DNA of 50,360 bases from an uncultured Eubacteriales bacterium (GTDB lineage: Bacteria > Bacillota > Clostridia > Christensenellales > UMGS416): contig UQLW01000023.1 of NCBI GenBank assembly GCA_900542005.1, forward strand, positions 1 to 50,360. The letters are read 5' to 3'. The translations under genes were made by a program, and so were the position numbers. The notes beneath the pieces are model-generated. The model was not told the origin of the DNA. It made no database searches and saw only the letters and a program-made list of their open reading frames with translations. This document shows positions 40,662-48,748 of this stretch, one piece after another. Position 1 is the stretch's first letter. Each line of letters opens with the position of its first letter.

Positions 40662-41318
40662 ATGATTTCATGCGTGATGTTTGATCTGGACGGTACGCTT
40701 TGCGATACGCTGCGGGATTTGGCTGAAGCCACGAACCATGCGCTGCGGCAGGACGGATACCCGGAGCACCCGCTGGAAAAGTATAAGCAGATGGTGGGCA
40801 ACGGGATTACCAAGCTGATGGAGCGGGCCCTGCCGCGGGAGGCGGCGGAGCCTGATCAGATTGCCCGCTGCCGCGCCGCCATGCTGGCCTATTATCAGGC
40901 GCATCTTTTGGACTATACCCGCCCTTATCCGGGCATGGAGGCGTTGGTGGAGGCGCTTTCCCGCCAAGGCGTGGGGCTCTATGTGGTGACCAATAAGCCC
41001 GAGGCCCAGGCCAGGACCATTGTGGAGGCGCTTTACCCCGGAGAGTTTGCGGGCGTGGCGGGCCAGCGGCCGGATATGCCCACCAAGCCCGATCCCTGGG
41101 GGATCGAGCTCTTTCTGTCGCAGGGGGGCTACCGCCGGGAGCAATGCCTCTTTGTGGGGGATTCCAACGTGGACGCCCAGACGGCGGCCGCCGCCGGGGT
41201 GCGCTGCGCCGGCGTTACCTGGGGCTTTCGCTCCCGGCAGGAGCTGCTGGAGGCCGGCGCACGGTGGGTGGTGGACAAGCCTGAGGCGCTGCTGGAGCTG
41301 GTTGAATCGGAAGGATAA
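40662..41318 (+). CDS. HAD phosphatase, phosphoglycolate phosphatase-like
   Basis: This 218-residue HAD phosphatase has all four motifs: MFDLDGTLCD, the Thr in VVTNK, the Lys in PTKPDPWG and FVGDSNVDAQTA. An alpha-helical cap of the Gph type lies between motifs I and II. Likely substrates are phosphoglycolate or another small sugar phosphate. TAAGGAG lies 8 nt before the ATG at 40662; an earlier GTG at 40653 overlaps that site. The TIM-barrel isomerase gene follows after 48 nt, so the two probably process the same sugar phosphate, which is inference. Confidence 0.88.
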   Translation: MISCVMFDLDGTLCDTLRDLAEATNHALRQDGYPEHPLEKYKQMVGNGITKLMERALPREAAEPDQIARCRAAMLAYYQAHLLDYTRPYPGMEALVEALSRQGVGLYVVTNKPEAQARTIVEALYPGEFAGVAGQRPDMPTKPDPWGIELFLSQGGYRREQCLFVGDSNVDAQTAAAAGVRCAGVTWGFRSRQELLEAGARWVVDKPEALLELVESEG

Positions 41319-41366
41319 AGAGAAACAGGACGGGCCCCAGGGGCCAGCTGATAGGAGGGCTTTTCA

Positions 41367-42194
41367 ATGGAGGGAATCCGGATCGCATCGCCGCTGTTTA
41401 TCCTGCGGGAGGCGTGCGCCCGGGACCTGTTCGGCGTGCTGGAGCGCCTGGCGGGGCTGGGCTTCGACGGGGTGGAATTTCTGGGCTTCTTTGGGCACGA
41501 AGCCGCAGCGGTGCGGGAAAGGCTGGACGCGCTGGGGCTGGCTGCGCTGGGCAACCATGTGCCCTATGGCGAGCTGGCAGACGACCCGGAGCGGGTGCTG
41601 GATATTCACTGCCAGGTGGGCTGCAGCTATCTGACGGTGGCAGAGCTGCCGGAGGGCAGCCTCGGCCCGCTGGCCCGGGAGCTGGAGAAGCTGGCGGGCC
41701 TGGCCGCCCGGCGGGGTATTCGCCTGCTGTATCATAATCATGCCCGGGAGCTGGCGCGTAGCCGCGACGGCCGGCGGGAGCTGGATGCGATCCTGGCGGC
41801 GGTACCGCCCTCGGCCATGGCGCTGGAGCCGGATCTGGGCTGGATGGAGATCGGCGGCGGGGATCCGGCGGAATATCTGGCCCGTTACCGTGACCGGTGC
41901 CCGGTGATCCACCTGAAGGATTACTACGCAGAGGGAGGGCCGCTGGGCGATATCCAGGGCCGGATCCCAGAACGGGGCGACCGCGAATGGGGCTGCTTCG
42001 AGTTCCGACCTGTGGGCTATGGCGTGCTGAATCTGGCCCGGCTTATGCCCCTGTGCCTGGCCTGCCGCCCCCAGTGGCTGGTGACGGATCACGACATGGC
42101 CTATGACCGGGATCCCTATGCAGATCTCAAGCTGTCGCTGGACTATACGCGGGGCCTGCTGGCCATGGGGGCCGCTGCCGGGACCGGTTCATAG
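41367..42194 (+). CDS. Sugar phosphate isomerase/epimerase (TIM barrel)
   Basis: This 275-residue xylose-isomerase-like barrel has metal-site residues in FDGVEFLGFFG, LLYHNHARE, ALEPDLGWMEIGG, VIHLKDYY and WLVTDHDMAYD. It differs from the other family member at 24411 (NH and DHD sites replace EN and IEYEG), so a different sugar is likely. AGGAGGG lies 7 nt before the ATG. It follows the HAD phosphatase gene and ends 170 bp before the sigma-like gene, with no clear terminator. Confidence 0.85.
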   Translation: MEGIRIASPLFILREACARDLFGVLERLAGLGFDGVEFLGFFGHEAAAVRERLDALGLAALGNHVPYGELADDPERVLDIHCQVGCSYLTVAELPEGSLGPLARELEKLAGLAARRGIRLLYHNHARELARSRDGRRELDAILAAVPPSAMALEPDLGWMEIGGGDPAEYLARYRDRCPVIHLKDYYAEGGPLGDIQGRIPERGDREWGCFEFRPVGYGVLNLARLMPLCLACRPQWLVTDHDMAYDRDPYADLKLSLDYTRGLLAMGAAAGTGS

Positions 42195-42265
42195 GAATTT
42201 GCCCGGAATTTCCCGCTTTGGGGGATATTGCCTGGCGCTTTGGCTCGATAGGATGGCAAAGCGTG

Positions 42266-42294
42266 TTGCTTTTTGCGGCAAAATTGGCTAAGAT
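42266..42294 (+). promoter_or_regulatory. Promoter of the sigma-like membrane protein gene
   Basis: TTGCTT (42266-42271), 17 nt, TAAGAT (42289-42294). It overlaps no obvious operator. Confidence 0.55.
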
Positions 42295-42365
42295 AAAGGA
42301 ATCAAAGCTTTCCTGTCGCCTGCGCGGGGCGGCCGGGAAAATTGGGAAAAGGGGGAGGTTCCATA

Positions 42366-44177
42366 ATGGCTCAGTTTTGGAGTGAACCGCTGACCCGGGA
42401 GACGCTGCCGGAATTCTTTAATGAATTTGCGGAAGCTGCGTATAGTTATATATATTCCATAACAGGCGACGAAGCAGCCACTGAGCGCATGGTGGAGGAC
42501 GCCTTCGTGCGGGTATACCGCCAGCGCAAGCATTTGCAGCCCAACCAGCTCATCCTGGTGCTGGGGGCGGAGCTGGACAAGGCCAGCGGCGCCCAGAGCG
42601 GCGCCGAGCCGGCCTTTGAGGCGATTACGCCCGACGTGGCCTGCATGGCGCGGATGCTGAACCATGTGCTGCATAAGGCGGACTCTATCATGGGCGGCTG
42701 GGGAGCGGCCATCGGCGGCGCGGCGGCCGGCGCAGGCATGGCGGCCGCATCAGCCCGGACGGCTGGGGGAGCTGGCGCAGATGAAGGGGAGGTGCCTGCC
42801 GAAACGCCGGATGCGCCGGCAGAGGAACCGCCCCAGGATGAGGCGGCGCAGCTGGAGGAGCAGCCGGCGCCGCAGGTCGGCTTCGAGGATGATGAAATCG
42901 ACGGGGAGGATGGCGAGCTGCCGCCCGAGCCCGCCGATCGCAGGGCCCAGCGAAAGCGGGTGGGCATCCTGCTGCTGGTGCTTTTGGTGCTGCTGGGCGG
43001 CGCCGCGGCGACGGCAGCGCTGTGGGGCAAGACGCCTGCCTCCAACCCGCAGGTGCTGACGAGCCCGCCGGAGCTTATTACGTCGCCGCCGGCCGGCGTG
43101 GTGCTGACGCCGAGCCCGACGCCCACCGCGACGCCGAGCCCGACGCCGACGGCCACGCCCACCCTGACGCCAAGCCCCACGCCGACGGCTACGCCCACCG
43201 CAACCGCTACGCCGCGGCGGACGACCACAACAACGCGGCGGACGACAACCCGGGCAACGGAACCGGCGACCACCACGCGGCGCCCGGCGGTGACCACACG
43301 GAGAACGACCAGGACAGAGCCGGCCACCACCACGCGCCCAACCACCCGGCCGACGGCCACGCCCACGCGCACGACTGCGCCGGTGACAACGCCCGCACCG
43401 AGCCCGACGCCGACGGTAACGGCTTCTGCGACGCCGACCCCGGCGCCTTCTCCCACGCCTACGCCTACGCCCACGCCGAGCCCGACGCCGACTCCCACTC
43501 CCACACCGACGCCTACCCCGACACCGACGGTAACGCCTACGCCCACGCCGGAGCATCCGGCGCCCAGCGAGCTGCCTACTGCAGCCCAGGCTGCCTATAC
43601 AGCGGCGCTCAAGGAGGGCATGGCCTTGGCCTATGATGAGTCGGACGGCACCTATGTGCTGGCGGGGACCGCCTTCTTCTGGGATGCGGAAACCACCGCG
43701 GGAAAGGGCGGGCCGGCCCAGCTGTTCGCCACTTCGGGCGGCACGAAGTTCCCCGTGACCTACGATGCCGATTACGGCGCTGTCTATTCGGACAGCGGAA
43801 GCCAGCGGCAGTATTACGATATCAACGGGAACCCACTGAGCGTCGAGAAAGACAGCCTGCCGAAGATCAGCGAGTGGTACATGCTTTCGGCGGTAAGCGG
43901 GAAGGAGTATACTTATATCCACGTCCATACTGGCAAGGAGATCGTCTATTCCACGGAGAATAAAACCTTTACCGAAAAAGGGGGAGATTCCTATACCATG
44001 AAGGATACCGACCTCTACCGGCCGGATGACAAGGGCACAGGCGTCTGCCAGCCCCGATATGACGCGGAGGGCAATCTGTACTGGCACAACACCGTAGACG
44101 GTGTGGACTTTAAGGCCAAGGGCGACGGTACCTGGCAGATGCTGGACGGCAGCGACTATACGCTGAAGCTCAGCTGA
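42366..44177 (+). CDS. Membrane protein: sigma-like N-domain, Pro/Thr stalk, outer domain
   Basis: This 603-residue protein has three parts. Residues 10-80 resemble region 2 of an ECF sigma factor (LPEFFNEFAEAAYSYIYSITG, then AATERMVEDAFVRVYRQRKHL) but no region 4 follows. An acidic linker and one membrane segment (RVGILLLVLLVLLGGAAATAAL, about 198-220) place the rest outside. A 170-residue Pro/Thr stalk (about 232-398; TPTPTP, TTTRRT) leads to a C-terminal domain (400-603) with Tyr- and Gly-rich turns that I do not recognise. Topology and parts recall RsgI-type anti-sigma factors, but the order differs. GGGAGG lies 7 nt before the ATG. It has its own promoter and a strong terminator; the neighbours give no hint of function. 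Confidence 0.75.
   Translation: MAQFWSEPLTRETLPEFFNEFAEAAYSYIYSITGDEAATERMVEDAFVRVYRQRKHLQPNQLILVLGAELDKASGAQSGAEPAFEAITPDVACMARMLNHVLHKADSIMGGWGAAIGGAAAGAGMAAASARTAGGAGADEGEVPAETPDAPAEEPPQDEAAQLEEQPAPQVGFEDDEIDGEDGELPPEPADRRAQRKRVGILLLVLLVLLGGAAATAALWGKTPASNPQVLTSPPELITSPPAGVVLTPSPTPTATPSPTPTATPTLTPSPTPTATPTATATPRRTTTTTRRTTTRATEPATTTRRPAVTTRRTTRTEPATTTRPTTRPTATPTRTTAPVTTPAPSPTPTVTASATPTPAPSPTPTPTPTPSPTPTPTPTPTPTPTPTVTPTPTPEHPAPSELPTAAQAAYTAALKEGMALAYDESDGTYVLAGTAFFWDAETTAGKGGPAQLFATSGGTKFPVTYDADYGAVYSDSGSQRQYYDINGNPLSVEKDSLPKISEWYMLSAVSGKEYTYIHVHTGKEIVYSTENKTFTEKGGDSYTMKDTDLYRPDDKGTGVCQPRYDAEGNLYWHNTVDGVDFKAKGDGTWQMLDGSDYTLKLS
43085..43555 (+). repeat. Low-complexity Pro/Thr coding repeats
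   Basis: Imperfect runs coding for SPTPT, TATPT and PTPTPT give the stalk of the sigma-like membrane protein. The strong strand bias also opens long artefact frames on the other strand (GVGVGV). Confidence 0.8.
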
Positions 44178-44225
44178 ATACGTAACATATACATCCACAC
44201 GCCGCCGGGATAACCGGGCGCGTCC

Positions 44226-44257
44226 TGCGGGCAGGCTGCGGCCTGTCCGCATTTTTT
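44226..44257 (+). terminator. Terminator after the sigma-like membrane protein gene
   Basis: An 11-bp stem with one G-U pair (44226-44236 with 44241-44251), loop TGCG, then six T. Confidence 0.85.
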
Positions 44258-44282
44258 ACCGCGGCCCGGCCAAAGCGGAAAA

Positions 44283-44304
44283 ATGGCCTTGATTCACAGG
44301 CCAT
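44283..44304 (+). promoter_or_regulatory. Likely operator over the murQ promoter
   Basis: ATGGCCT (44283-44289) and AGGCCAT (44298-44304) form a perfect inverted repeat with an 8-nt spacer that covers the -35 box of the salvage operon. Confidence 0.55.
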
Positions 44305-44317
44305 ACCCCGATACAAT
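44289..44317 (+). promoter_or_regulatory. Promoter of the murQ operon
   Basis: TTGATT (44289-44294), 17 nt, TACAAT (44312-44317). Confidence 0.75.
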
Positions 44318-44350
44318 AGGTACATATGCCAGAAAAAAGGAGGAACCGCC

Positions 44351-45253
44351 ATGCAGATCGATCTAAGCGGATTATCGACGGAATCGGTCAATCCGGCGAC
44401 AAAGCGGCTGGATTGCCTGAGCGCGTATGACATTGCCCGGCTGATCAATGAGGAGGATCAGAAGGTGGCCCTGGCCGTTGGGACGCAGCTTGCGGCCATC
44501 GGGGAGGCCATCGACGCGATTGTAGCCCGGATGCGCCGGGGCGGCCGGCTTATTTATGCTGGGGCCGGCACCTCGGGGCGGCTGGGCGTGCTGGACGCCA
44601 GCGAATGCCCGCCCACCTATGGCGTCAGCGATCAGCTGGTGATGGGCCTGATCGCCGGCGGCCGGGACGCCATGTTCAAGGCGCAGGAAAACGTAGAGGA
44701 TTCAGAAGCGCTGGGCGAATCGGACCTGAAGGCCGTCGGGCTGGGGGAGCAGGACGTGGTCTGCGCCATTGCCGCCTCGGGACGCACGCCCTATTGCATC
44801 GGCGCGCTGCGCTATGCCCAGGCCGTGGGGGCTGAAACCCTGACGGTGACCTGCAATCCTGGATCGCCCATGACGCGCATGGCCCACATCGCCATCGTGC
44901 CCCAGGTGGGCCCGGAGGTTGTCAGCGGCTCCACCCGCATGAAGGCGGGAACGGCCCAGAAGATGGTGCTGAACATGCTATCCACCGGCAGCATGGTGAT
45001 GATGGGCAAGGTTTATGGCAACCTGATGGTGGATGTCCAGGCCACCAACCAGAAGCTGAAGGTGCGCTGCGAGAATATCGTGATGGAGGCCACGGGACTG
45101 GACCGGGAGGCGGCGCGGGCGGCGCTGGAAGCGGCGGATGGGCAGGTAAAGCTGGCCATCTGCATGACGCTCACCGGCATGGACCGGGAGGCGGCCCAGG
45201 CAGCGCTGGAGCAGGCCGGGGGCCGGCTCAGGACGGTATTGGAAAGGAAGTAG
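44351..45253 (+). CDS. murQ: N-acetylmuramic acid 6-phosphate etherase MurQ
   Basis: This 300-residue SIS-domain enzyme splits MurNAc-6-P into GlcNAc-6-P and D-lactate, in the cytoplasm. The family signature GAGTSGRLGVLDASECPPTYG includes the catalytic Glu (E85), and the second catalytic Glu is E116 in ENVEDS. The full length and the C-terminal UBA-like helices (AARAALEAADGQVKLAICMTL) match MurQ. AAAGGAGG lies 7 nt before the ATG. It heads a three-gene operon with a kinase and NamZ, all needed to turn MurNAc-containing sugars into GlcNAc-6-P. Confidence 0.97.
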   Translation: MQIDLSGLSTESVNPATKRLDCLSAYDIARLINEEDQKVALAVGTQLAAIGEAIDAIVARMRRGGRLIYAGAGTSGRLGVLDASECPPTYGVSDQLVMGLIAGGRDAMFKAQENVEDSEALGESDLKAVGLGEQDVVCAIAASGRTPYCIGALRYAQAVGAETLTVTCNPGSPMTRMAHIAIVPQVGPEVVSGSTRMKAGTAQKMVLNMLSTGSMVMMGKVYGNLMVDVQATNQKLKVRCENIVMEATGLDREAARAALEAADGQVKLAICMTLTGMDREAAQAALEQAGGRLRTVLERK

Positions 45254-45254
45254 C

Positions 45255-46151
45255 ATGCAATATGTGGTAGGCGTCGACGCGGGGGGAACCACCACCACCG
45301 CGGTGGCCTATGAATATGAATCCGGGAAGGCCCTGGGAAGGGGCCGCAGCGGTTTTGGCAACGTGGTGGTTCACTTCGAGGAGGCGGTGGAGCACCTGAA
45401 GGAAGCGGTGGCGCAGGCGACCGAGGGGCTGGAGGGGACATGCCGCCTGATCTTCGTGGGCGCGGCCGGCGCCATTACCGGAGGCCTCAACCAGCAGATT
45501 ATCGCGGCGCTTTCCCAACGGTTCCACTGCCAGGTGGCAGTGGATACCGACGCGCGGCTGGCGCTGGAGGGCGCCCTCAAGGGCGGCGATGGGATCCTTG
45601 TGATCTCCGGCACCGGCTCCATTGCCCAGGGGCGCAAGGCGGGCGAGCTGCTGACGGTAGGCGGCTGGGGCTACCTGGTGGGCGACGAAGGGAGCGGCTA
45701 TGACCTGGTGGCGCAGACCATCCGGCAGATGATCCGGGACTGCGACTATGGCTGGCCGGAGAAGCCCGTATGCCGGGCGGTGCGCGAGTTCTTTGGCGCG
45801 GCCGATGCCCGGGAGGTTATCAAGTATATCCACAGCCATGTGAAGGCGGACATCGCGGCCGCCGCGCCGGCTGTGGTGCGCTGCGCCGCCGAGGGGGATC
45901 CCGACGCCCGGGCCATCCTGACCAAGGCTGGCGAGGAGCTGGCCAAGCTCGTGGTGTGCCTGGCCCGCCGGATGAAGCTGGAGCCCGGCTTCACCCTGGC
46001 GCTGCAGGGCTCCATCCTGCGCAGGGTGCCCCAGGTGCGGGAGCGGATGCTCAAGGCTGTGGAGGAGTCGGGCGTCAGCTGCAGCCTGGCGCCGATGGAT
46101 GAGGAACTGACCCGGGGCGCCTGGTATTATGCGCGGGCGCTGGAGGGCTGA
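45255..46151 (+). CDS. BadF/BadG-type amino-sugar kinase (MurK/NagK-like)
   Basis: This 298-residue ATPase belongs to the BadF/BadG/BcrA/BcrD fold with ASKHA motifs: phosphate loop GVDAGGTTTTAVAY, the Asp in DTDARLAL and GTGSIAQG. In this operon it is best read as a MurNAc/GlcNAc kinase, like MurK of Clostridium acetobutylicum. The kinase supplies MurNAc-6-P to MurQ. This is inference from context, since the same fold includes GlcNAc kinases. It starts one base after the murQ stop codon, with AAAGGAAG upstream, which implies coupling. NamZ follows after 39 nt. Confidence 0.88.
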   Translation: MQYVVGVDAGGTTTTAVAYEYESGKALGRGRSGFGNVVVHFEEAVEHLKEAVAQATEGLEGTCRLIFVGAAGAITGGLNQQIIAALSQRFHCQVAVDTDARLALEGALKGGDGILVISGTGSIAQGRKAGELLTVGGWGYLVGDEGSGYDLVAQTIRQMIRDCDYGWPEKPVCRAVREFFGAADAREVIKYIHSHVKADIAAAAPAVVRCAAEGDPDARAILTKAGEELAKLVVCLARRMKLEPGFTLALQGSILRRVPQVRERMLKAVEESGVSCSLAPMDEELTRGAWYYARALEG

Positions 46152-46190
46152 GGGACTAAGCCGGGGACGGCTGATATAAGAGGAGGACAT

Positions 46191-47360
46191 ATGACAATGA
46201 AGGCTACGGTGTTCAACGGGATCGACCAAATCGAGTCGGTGGACGCGCTGCTTAAGGGCAAGCGCCTGGGCCTGATAACCAACCCTACCGGTACGCGCAA
46301 GGATCTGACGGCCACCATCGATTTATTGAATGAGCGCTATCAGCTGACCGCCCTGTATTCGCCGGAGCACGGCGTCCGGGGCGACGCCCAGGCCGGGGTA
46401 AAGATTGCCGACCGGGTTGATCCGCTGACGGGGGTGATGGCTTACTCGCTTTATGGCGAGGGCGACCAGCTTACCGAGGAAAACACCAAGGACGTCGATA
46501 TGATTGTGGTGGACATCCAGGATGTGGGCGCGCGGTTCTATACCTACCTTTATACCATGAGCTATTCCATGGCCTGCTGCAAGAAGCTGGGGCTGCCCAT
46601 GGTCGTTTTCGACCGTATTAACCCCATCGGCGGCGTGAAGGTGGAGGGTACCATCCTGGACGAGCGCTTCCGCTCCTTTGTGGGCGATTACGGCCTTCCT
46701 ACCCGTACGGGGATTACCATTGGCGAGCTGGCCCGGTATCTGGCGGGCACGCGGCCGGAGGAGTTTGCCTGCGAGCTTACCGTCGTTCCCTGCAAGGGCT
46801 GGAAGCGCGACCTGTATGCGGATGAGACCGATCTGAGCTGGGTCATCCCGTCTCCGAACCTGCCTACCATTGACGGGGCGGAGCTCTACATCGGCACCTG
46901 CGTATTCGAGGGCACCAATGTTTCCGAGGGCCGCGGCACCACGATCCCCTTTGAGATCATCGGCGCGCCGTGGCTGAAGAGCTATGAAGTGGTGGAGGCC
47001 ATGCAGGCCAAGAACCTGCCGGGCGTCAAATTCCGGGCCGGCTGCTTTACGCCGACCTTCAGCAAGCATCAGGGCGAGCTGTGCTATGCCGTGCAGCCCC
47101 ATGTGACCGACCGCCGGGCCTTCCGTTCCTTTGAGACGGGCCTGTACCTGCTGGAGGTCATCCGGGATCTGCATCCGGATCATTTTGAATACCGCTTTGT
47201 CGAGCGGCCCCAGGATGGCCGGCGCTATTTCCTGGACAGCCTGATGGGCACCGACCAATTCCGCACCGGCGCGCTCTCCTGCCAGGGGATCCTGGAGGCC
47301 AACCGGGCGGGGCTGGAGGCCTACCAGAAGGCGGTAAAGCCCTACCTGCTCTATGAGTAA
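46191..47360 (+). CDS. namZ: Exo-beta-N-acetylmuramidase NamZ (DUF1343), no signal peptide
   Basis: This 389-residue protein belongs to DUF1343, whose Bacillus subtilis member NamZ (YbbC) removes terminal MurNAc from peptidoglycan fragments. Family segments include GLITNPTGTRKDL, YSPEHGVRGDAQAG, DVGARFYTYLYTMSYSM, FDRINPIGG, SPNLPTIDGAELY and FEGTNVSEGRGTTIPFE. Bacillus NamZ is secreted; here the protein starts MTMKATVFNGIDQIE, without a signal peptide, and there is no upstream in-frame start that would add one. It probably acts inside the cell on imported MurNAc-GlcNAc, releasing MurNAc for the kinase and MurQ. AGAGGAGG lies 4 nt before the ATG. Confidence 0.93.
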   Translation: MTMKATVFNGIDQIESVDALLKGKRLGLITNPTGTRKDLTATIDLLNERYQLTALYSPEHGVRGDAQAGVKIADRVDPLTGVMAYSLYGEGDQLTEENTKDVDMIVVDIQDVGARFYTYLYTMSYSMACCKKLGLPMVVFDRINPIGGVKVEGTILDERFRSFVGDYGLPTRTGITIGELARYLAGTRPEEFACELTVVPCKGWKRDLYADETDLSWVIPSPNLPTIDGAELYIGTCVFEGTNVSEGRGTTIPFEIIGAPWLKSYEVVEAMQAKNLPGVKFRAGCFTPTFSKHQGELCYAVQPHVTDRRAFRSFETGLYLLEVIRDLHPDHFEYRFVERPQDGRRYFLDSLMGTDQFRTGALSCQGILEANRAGLEAYQKAVKPYLLYE

Positions 47361-47373
47361 ACCTATGCCGTAG

Positions 47374-47406
47374 GAAGCGGCCGGCTCAGCCGGCCGCTTC
47401 TTTTTT
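47374..47406 (+). terminator. Terminator of the murQ-kinase-namZ operon
   Basis: GAAGCGGCCGGCT (47374-47386) pairs with AGCCGGCCGCTTC (47388-47400), then six T. Confidence 0.92.
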
Positions 47407-47432
47407 AGGCCAGGGCAGCTTAATTTTGCCCA

Positions 47433-47462
47433 TTGAGCCTGACCAGCCGGATATGGTACAAT
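47433..47462 (+). promoter_or_regulatory. Promoter of the second UroD-family gene
   Basis: TTGAGC (47433-47438), 18 nt, TACAAT (47457-47462). It makes a start at 47433 impossible and supports 47499. Confidence 0.7.
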
Positions 47463-47498
47463 GCCCCTATATCCCAAGAAAGGCAGAGGGAACGGAAC

Positions 47499-48611
47499 AT
47501 GACGCATCGTGAACGGGTTAAGGCGATTTTGCATTATCAGGACTATGACAAGATGCCGGTGGTGCATTTTGGCTATTGGGACGAAACGCTTCAAAAATGG
47601 GCTGACGAAGGCCATATCAGCCAGGAACTGGCCCATGCCTGGACCGACGGCAACGAGGCCGACAAAGAGATTGCCGCCAGGCTTGGCTTTGACTTCAACT
47701 GGAACGAGTGCTTTGGGGGAAACGCGGGGCTTATGCCCGGCTTTGAGCCCAAGCTGCTGGAAGAATACCCCGACGGCAAGCGCAAGGTGATGGATGCCAA
47801 AGGCAACATCAACATCATTAAGCCAGGGGTAGACTCCATCCCGGCGCAGGTCGGCACGCTGATGACCGGCCGCGAAGCCTGGGAGGAGCTCTATAAGCCG
47901 CGCCTGACCTACAGCGACCAGCGGATCGACCTGGAGGCCCTGAAAAAGCTGGCGGAGGAGGACAGCCGGCGTACCCTGCCCAAGTGCATCCACTGCGGCT
48001 CGCTCTATGGCTCGATCCGGGATATGATCGGCGTGACGGATCTGGCCTACCTGCAGGCCGACGACGAGGAGCTCTATGACGAGGTGATCGATACTGTGGG
48101 CGATTTGGCCTACCGCGTAGCCGAGAAAATCCTTTCCGTATACGACGGCTTTGACTTTGCTCACTTCTGGGAGGATATCTGCTTCAAGAATGGCCCGCTG
48201 ATCAGCCCGCGGGTGTTCCGTGAAAAGGTAGGCCCCCACTATAAGCGCATCACGGATATGCTGGCCGCCCATGGCATCGACATTGTATCGCTGGACTGCG
48301 ACGGCTGCATTGACAAGCTTGTGCCGGTCTGGCTGGATAACGGCGTCAATACGATGTTCCCCATCGAGGTGGGCGTATGGGACGCTTCCATTGCGCCCTG
48401 GCGGGCCCAGTACGGCGCGCAGGTTCGCGGCGTGGGCGGCATGAACAAGACGGTTTTCGCCCGCGAGCGGGCCGATATCGACGCCGAGGTGGAGCGGCTT
48501 AAGGGCCTCATTGCCCTGGGCGGCTATATCCCCTGCCCCGACCACCGCATCGCCCCCGACGCCAAATGGGAGAACGTGCAGTACTACTGCGAGAAGATGC
48601 AGGCGCTGTGA
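47499..48611 (+). CDS. Uroporphyrinogen decarboxylase (UroD) family protein
   Basis: This 370-residue TIM-barrel protein begins with the usual family start MTHRERVKAILHYQDYDKMPVVHFGYW. It has a WEDICFKNGPLISPRVFREKVGPHYKRI region and IVSLDCDGCIDKLVPVWLDNGVN. The HxC zinc pair of MtaA-type methyltransferases is replaced by DCDG, so a metal-dependent methyl transfer is uncertain; decarboxylation of uroporphyrinogen is unlikely without haem genes. Many Clostridia carry several such orphan members. The start at 47499 is set by AGAGGG about 9 nt upstream. The gene has its own promoter and a hairpin after its stop. Confidence 0.83.
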   Translation: MTHRERVKAILHYQDYDKMPVVHFGYWDETLQKWADEGHISQELAHAWTDGNEADKEIAARLGFDFNWNECFGGNAGLMPGFEPKLLEEYPDGKRKVMDAKGNINIIKPGVDSIPAQVGTLMTGREAWEELYKPRLTYSDQRIDLEALKKLAEEDSRRTLPKCIHCGSLYGSIRDMIGVTDLAYLQADDEELYDEVIDTVGDLAYRVAEKILSVYDGFDFAHFWEDICFKNGPLISPRVFREKVGPHYKRITDMLAAHGIDIVSLDCDGCIDKLVPVWLDNGVNTMFPIEVGVWDASIAPWRAQYGAQVRGVGGMNKTVFARERADIDAEVERLKGLIALGGYIPCPDHRIAPDAKWENVQYYCEKMQAL

Positions 48612-48632
48612 TAGATATACCATGTTTAGCGC

Positions 48633-48663
48633 AAGTGGGCGTATCCCAAGGATACGCCCACTT
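48633..48663 (+). terminator. Hairpin terminator after the second UroD-family gene
   Basis: AAGTGGGCGTATCC (48633-48646) pairs perfectly with GGATACGCCCACTT (48650-48663), 3-nt loop, followed by ATTATAC rather than pure T. Confidence 0.7.
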
Positions 48664-48684
48664 ATTATACCCGGAAGGAATCCA

Positions 48685-48713
48685 TTGCACAGGGCAGTTG
48701 CCCGTGATAGAAT
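48685..48713 (+). promoter_or_regulatory. Promoter of the nitrilase-GDPD gene
   Basis: TTGCAC (48685-48690), 17 nt, TAGAAT (48708-48713). GAATATTCCATATAG lies over the transcription start and is like the TTCCATATG boxes elsewhere. Confidence 0.7.
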
Positions 48714-48748
48714 GAAATGAATATTCCATATAGAAGGGGATCCGTCTC

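Noticed and set aside
42446..43546. A long minus-strand frame rich in Gly-Val repeats
   Set aside because: It is the complement of the Pro/Thr stalk repeats and has no features of a real gene.
46323..48623. A 766-codon open frame on the minus strand over namZ and the UroD-family gene
   Set aside because: It is antisense to two clear genes and has no family pattern or ribosome binding site. High GC third positions keep such shadow frames open.
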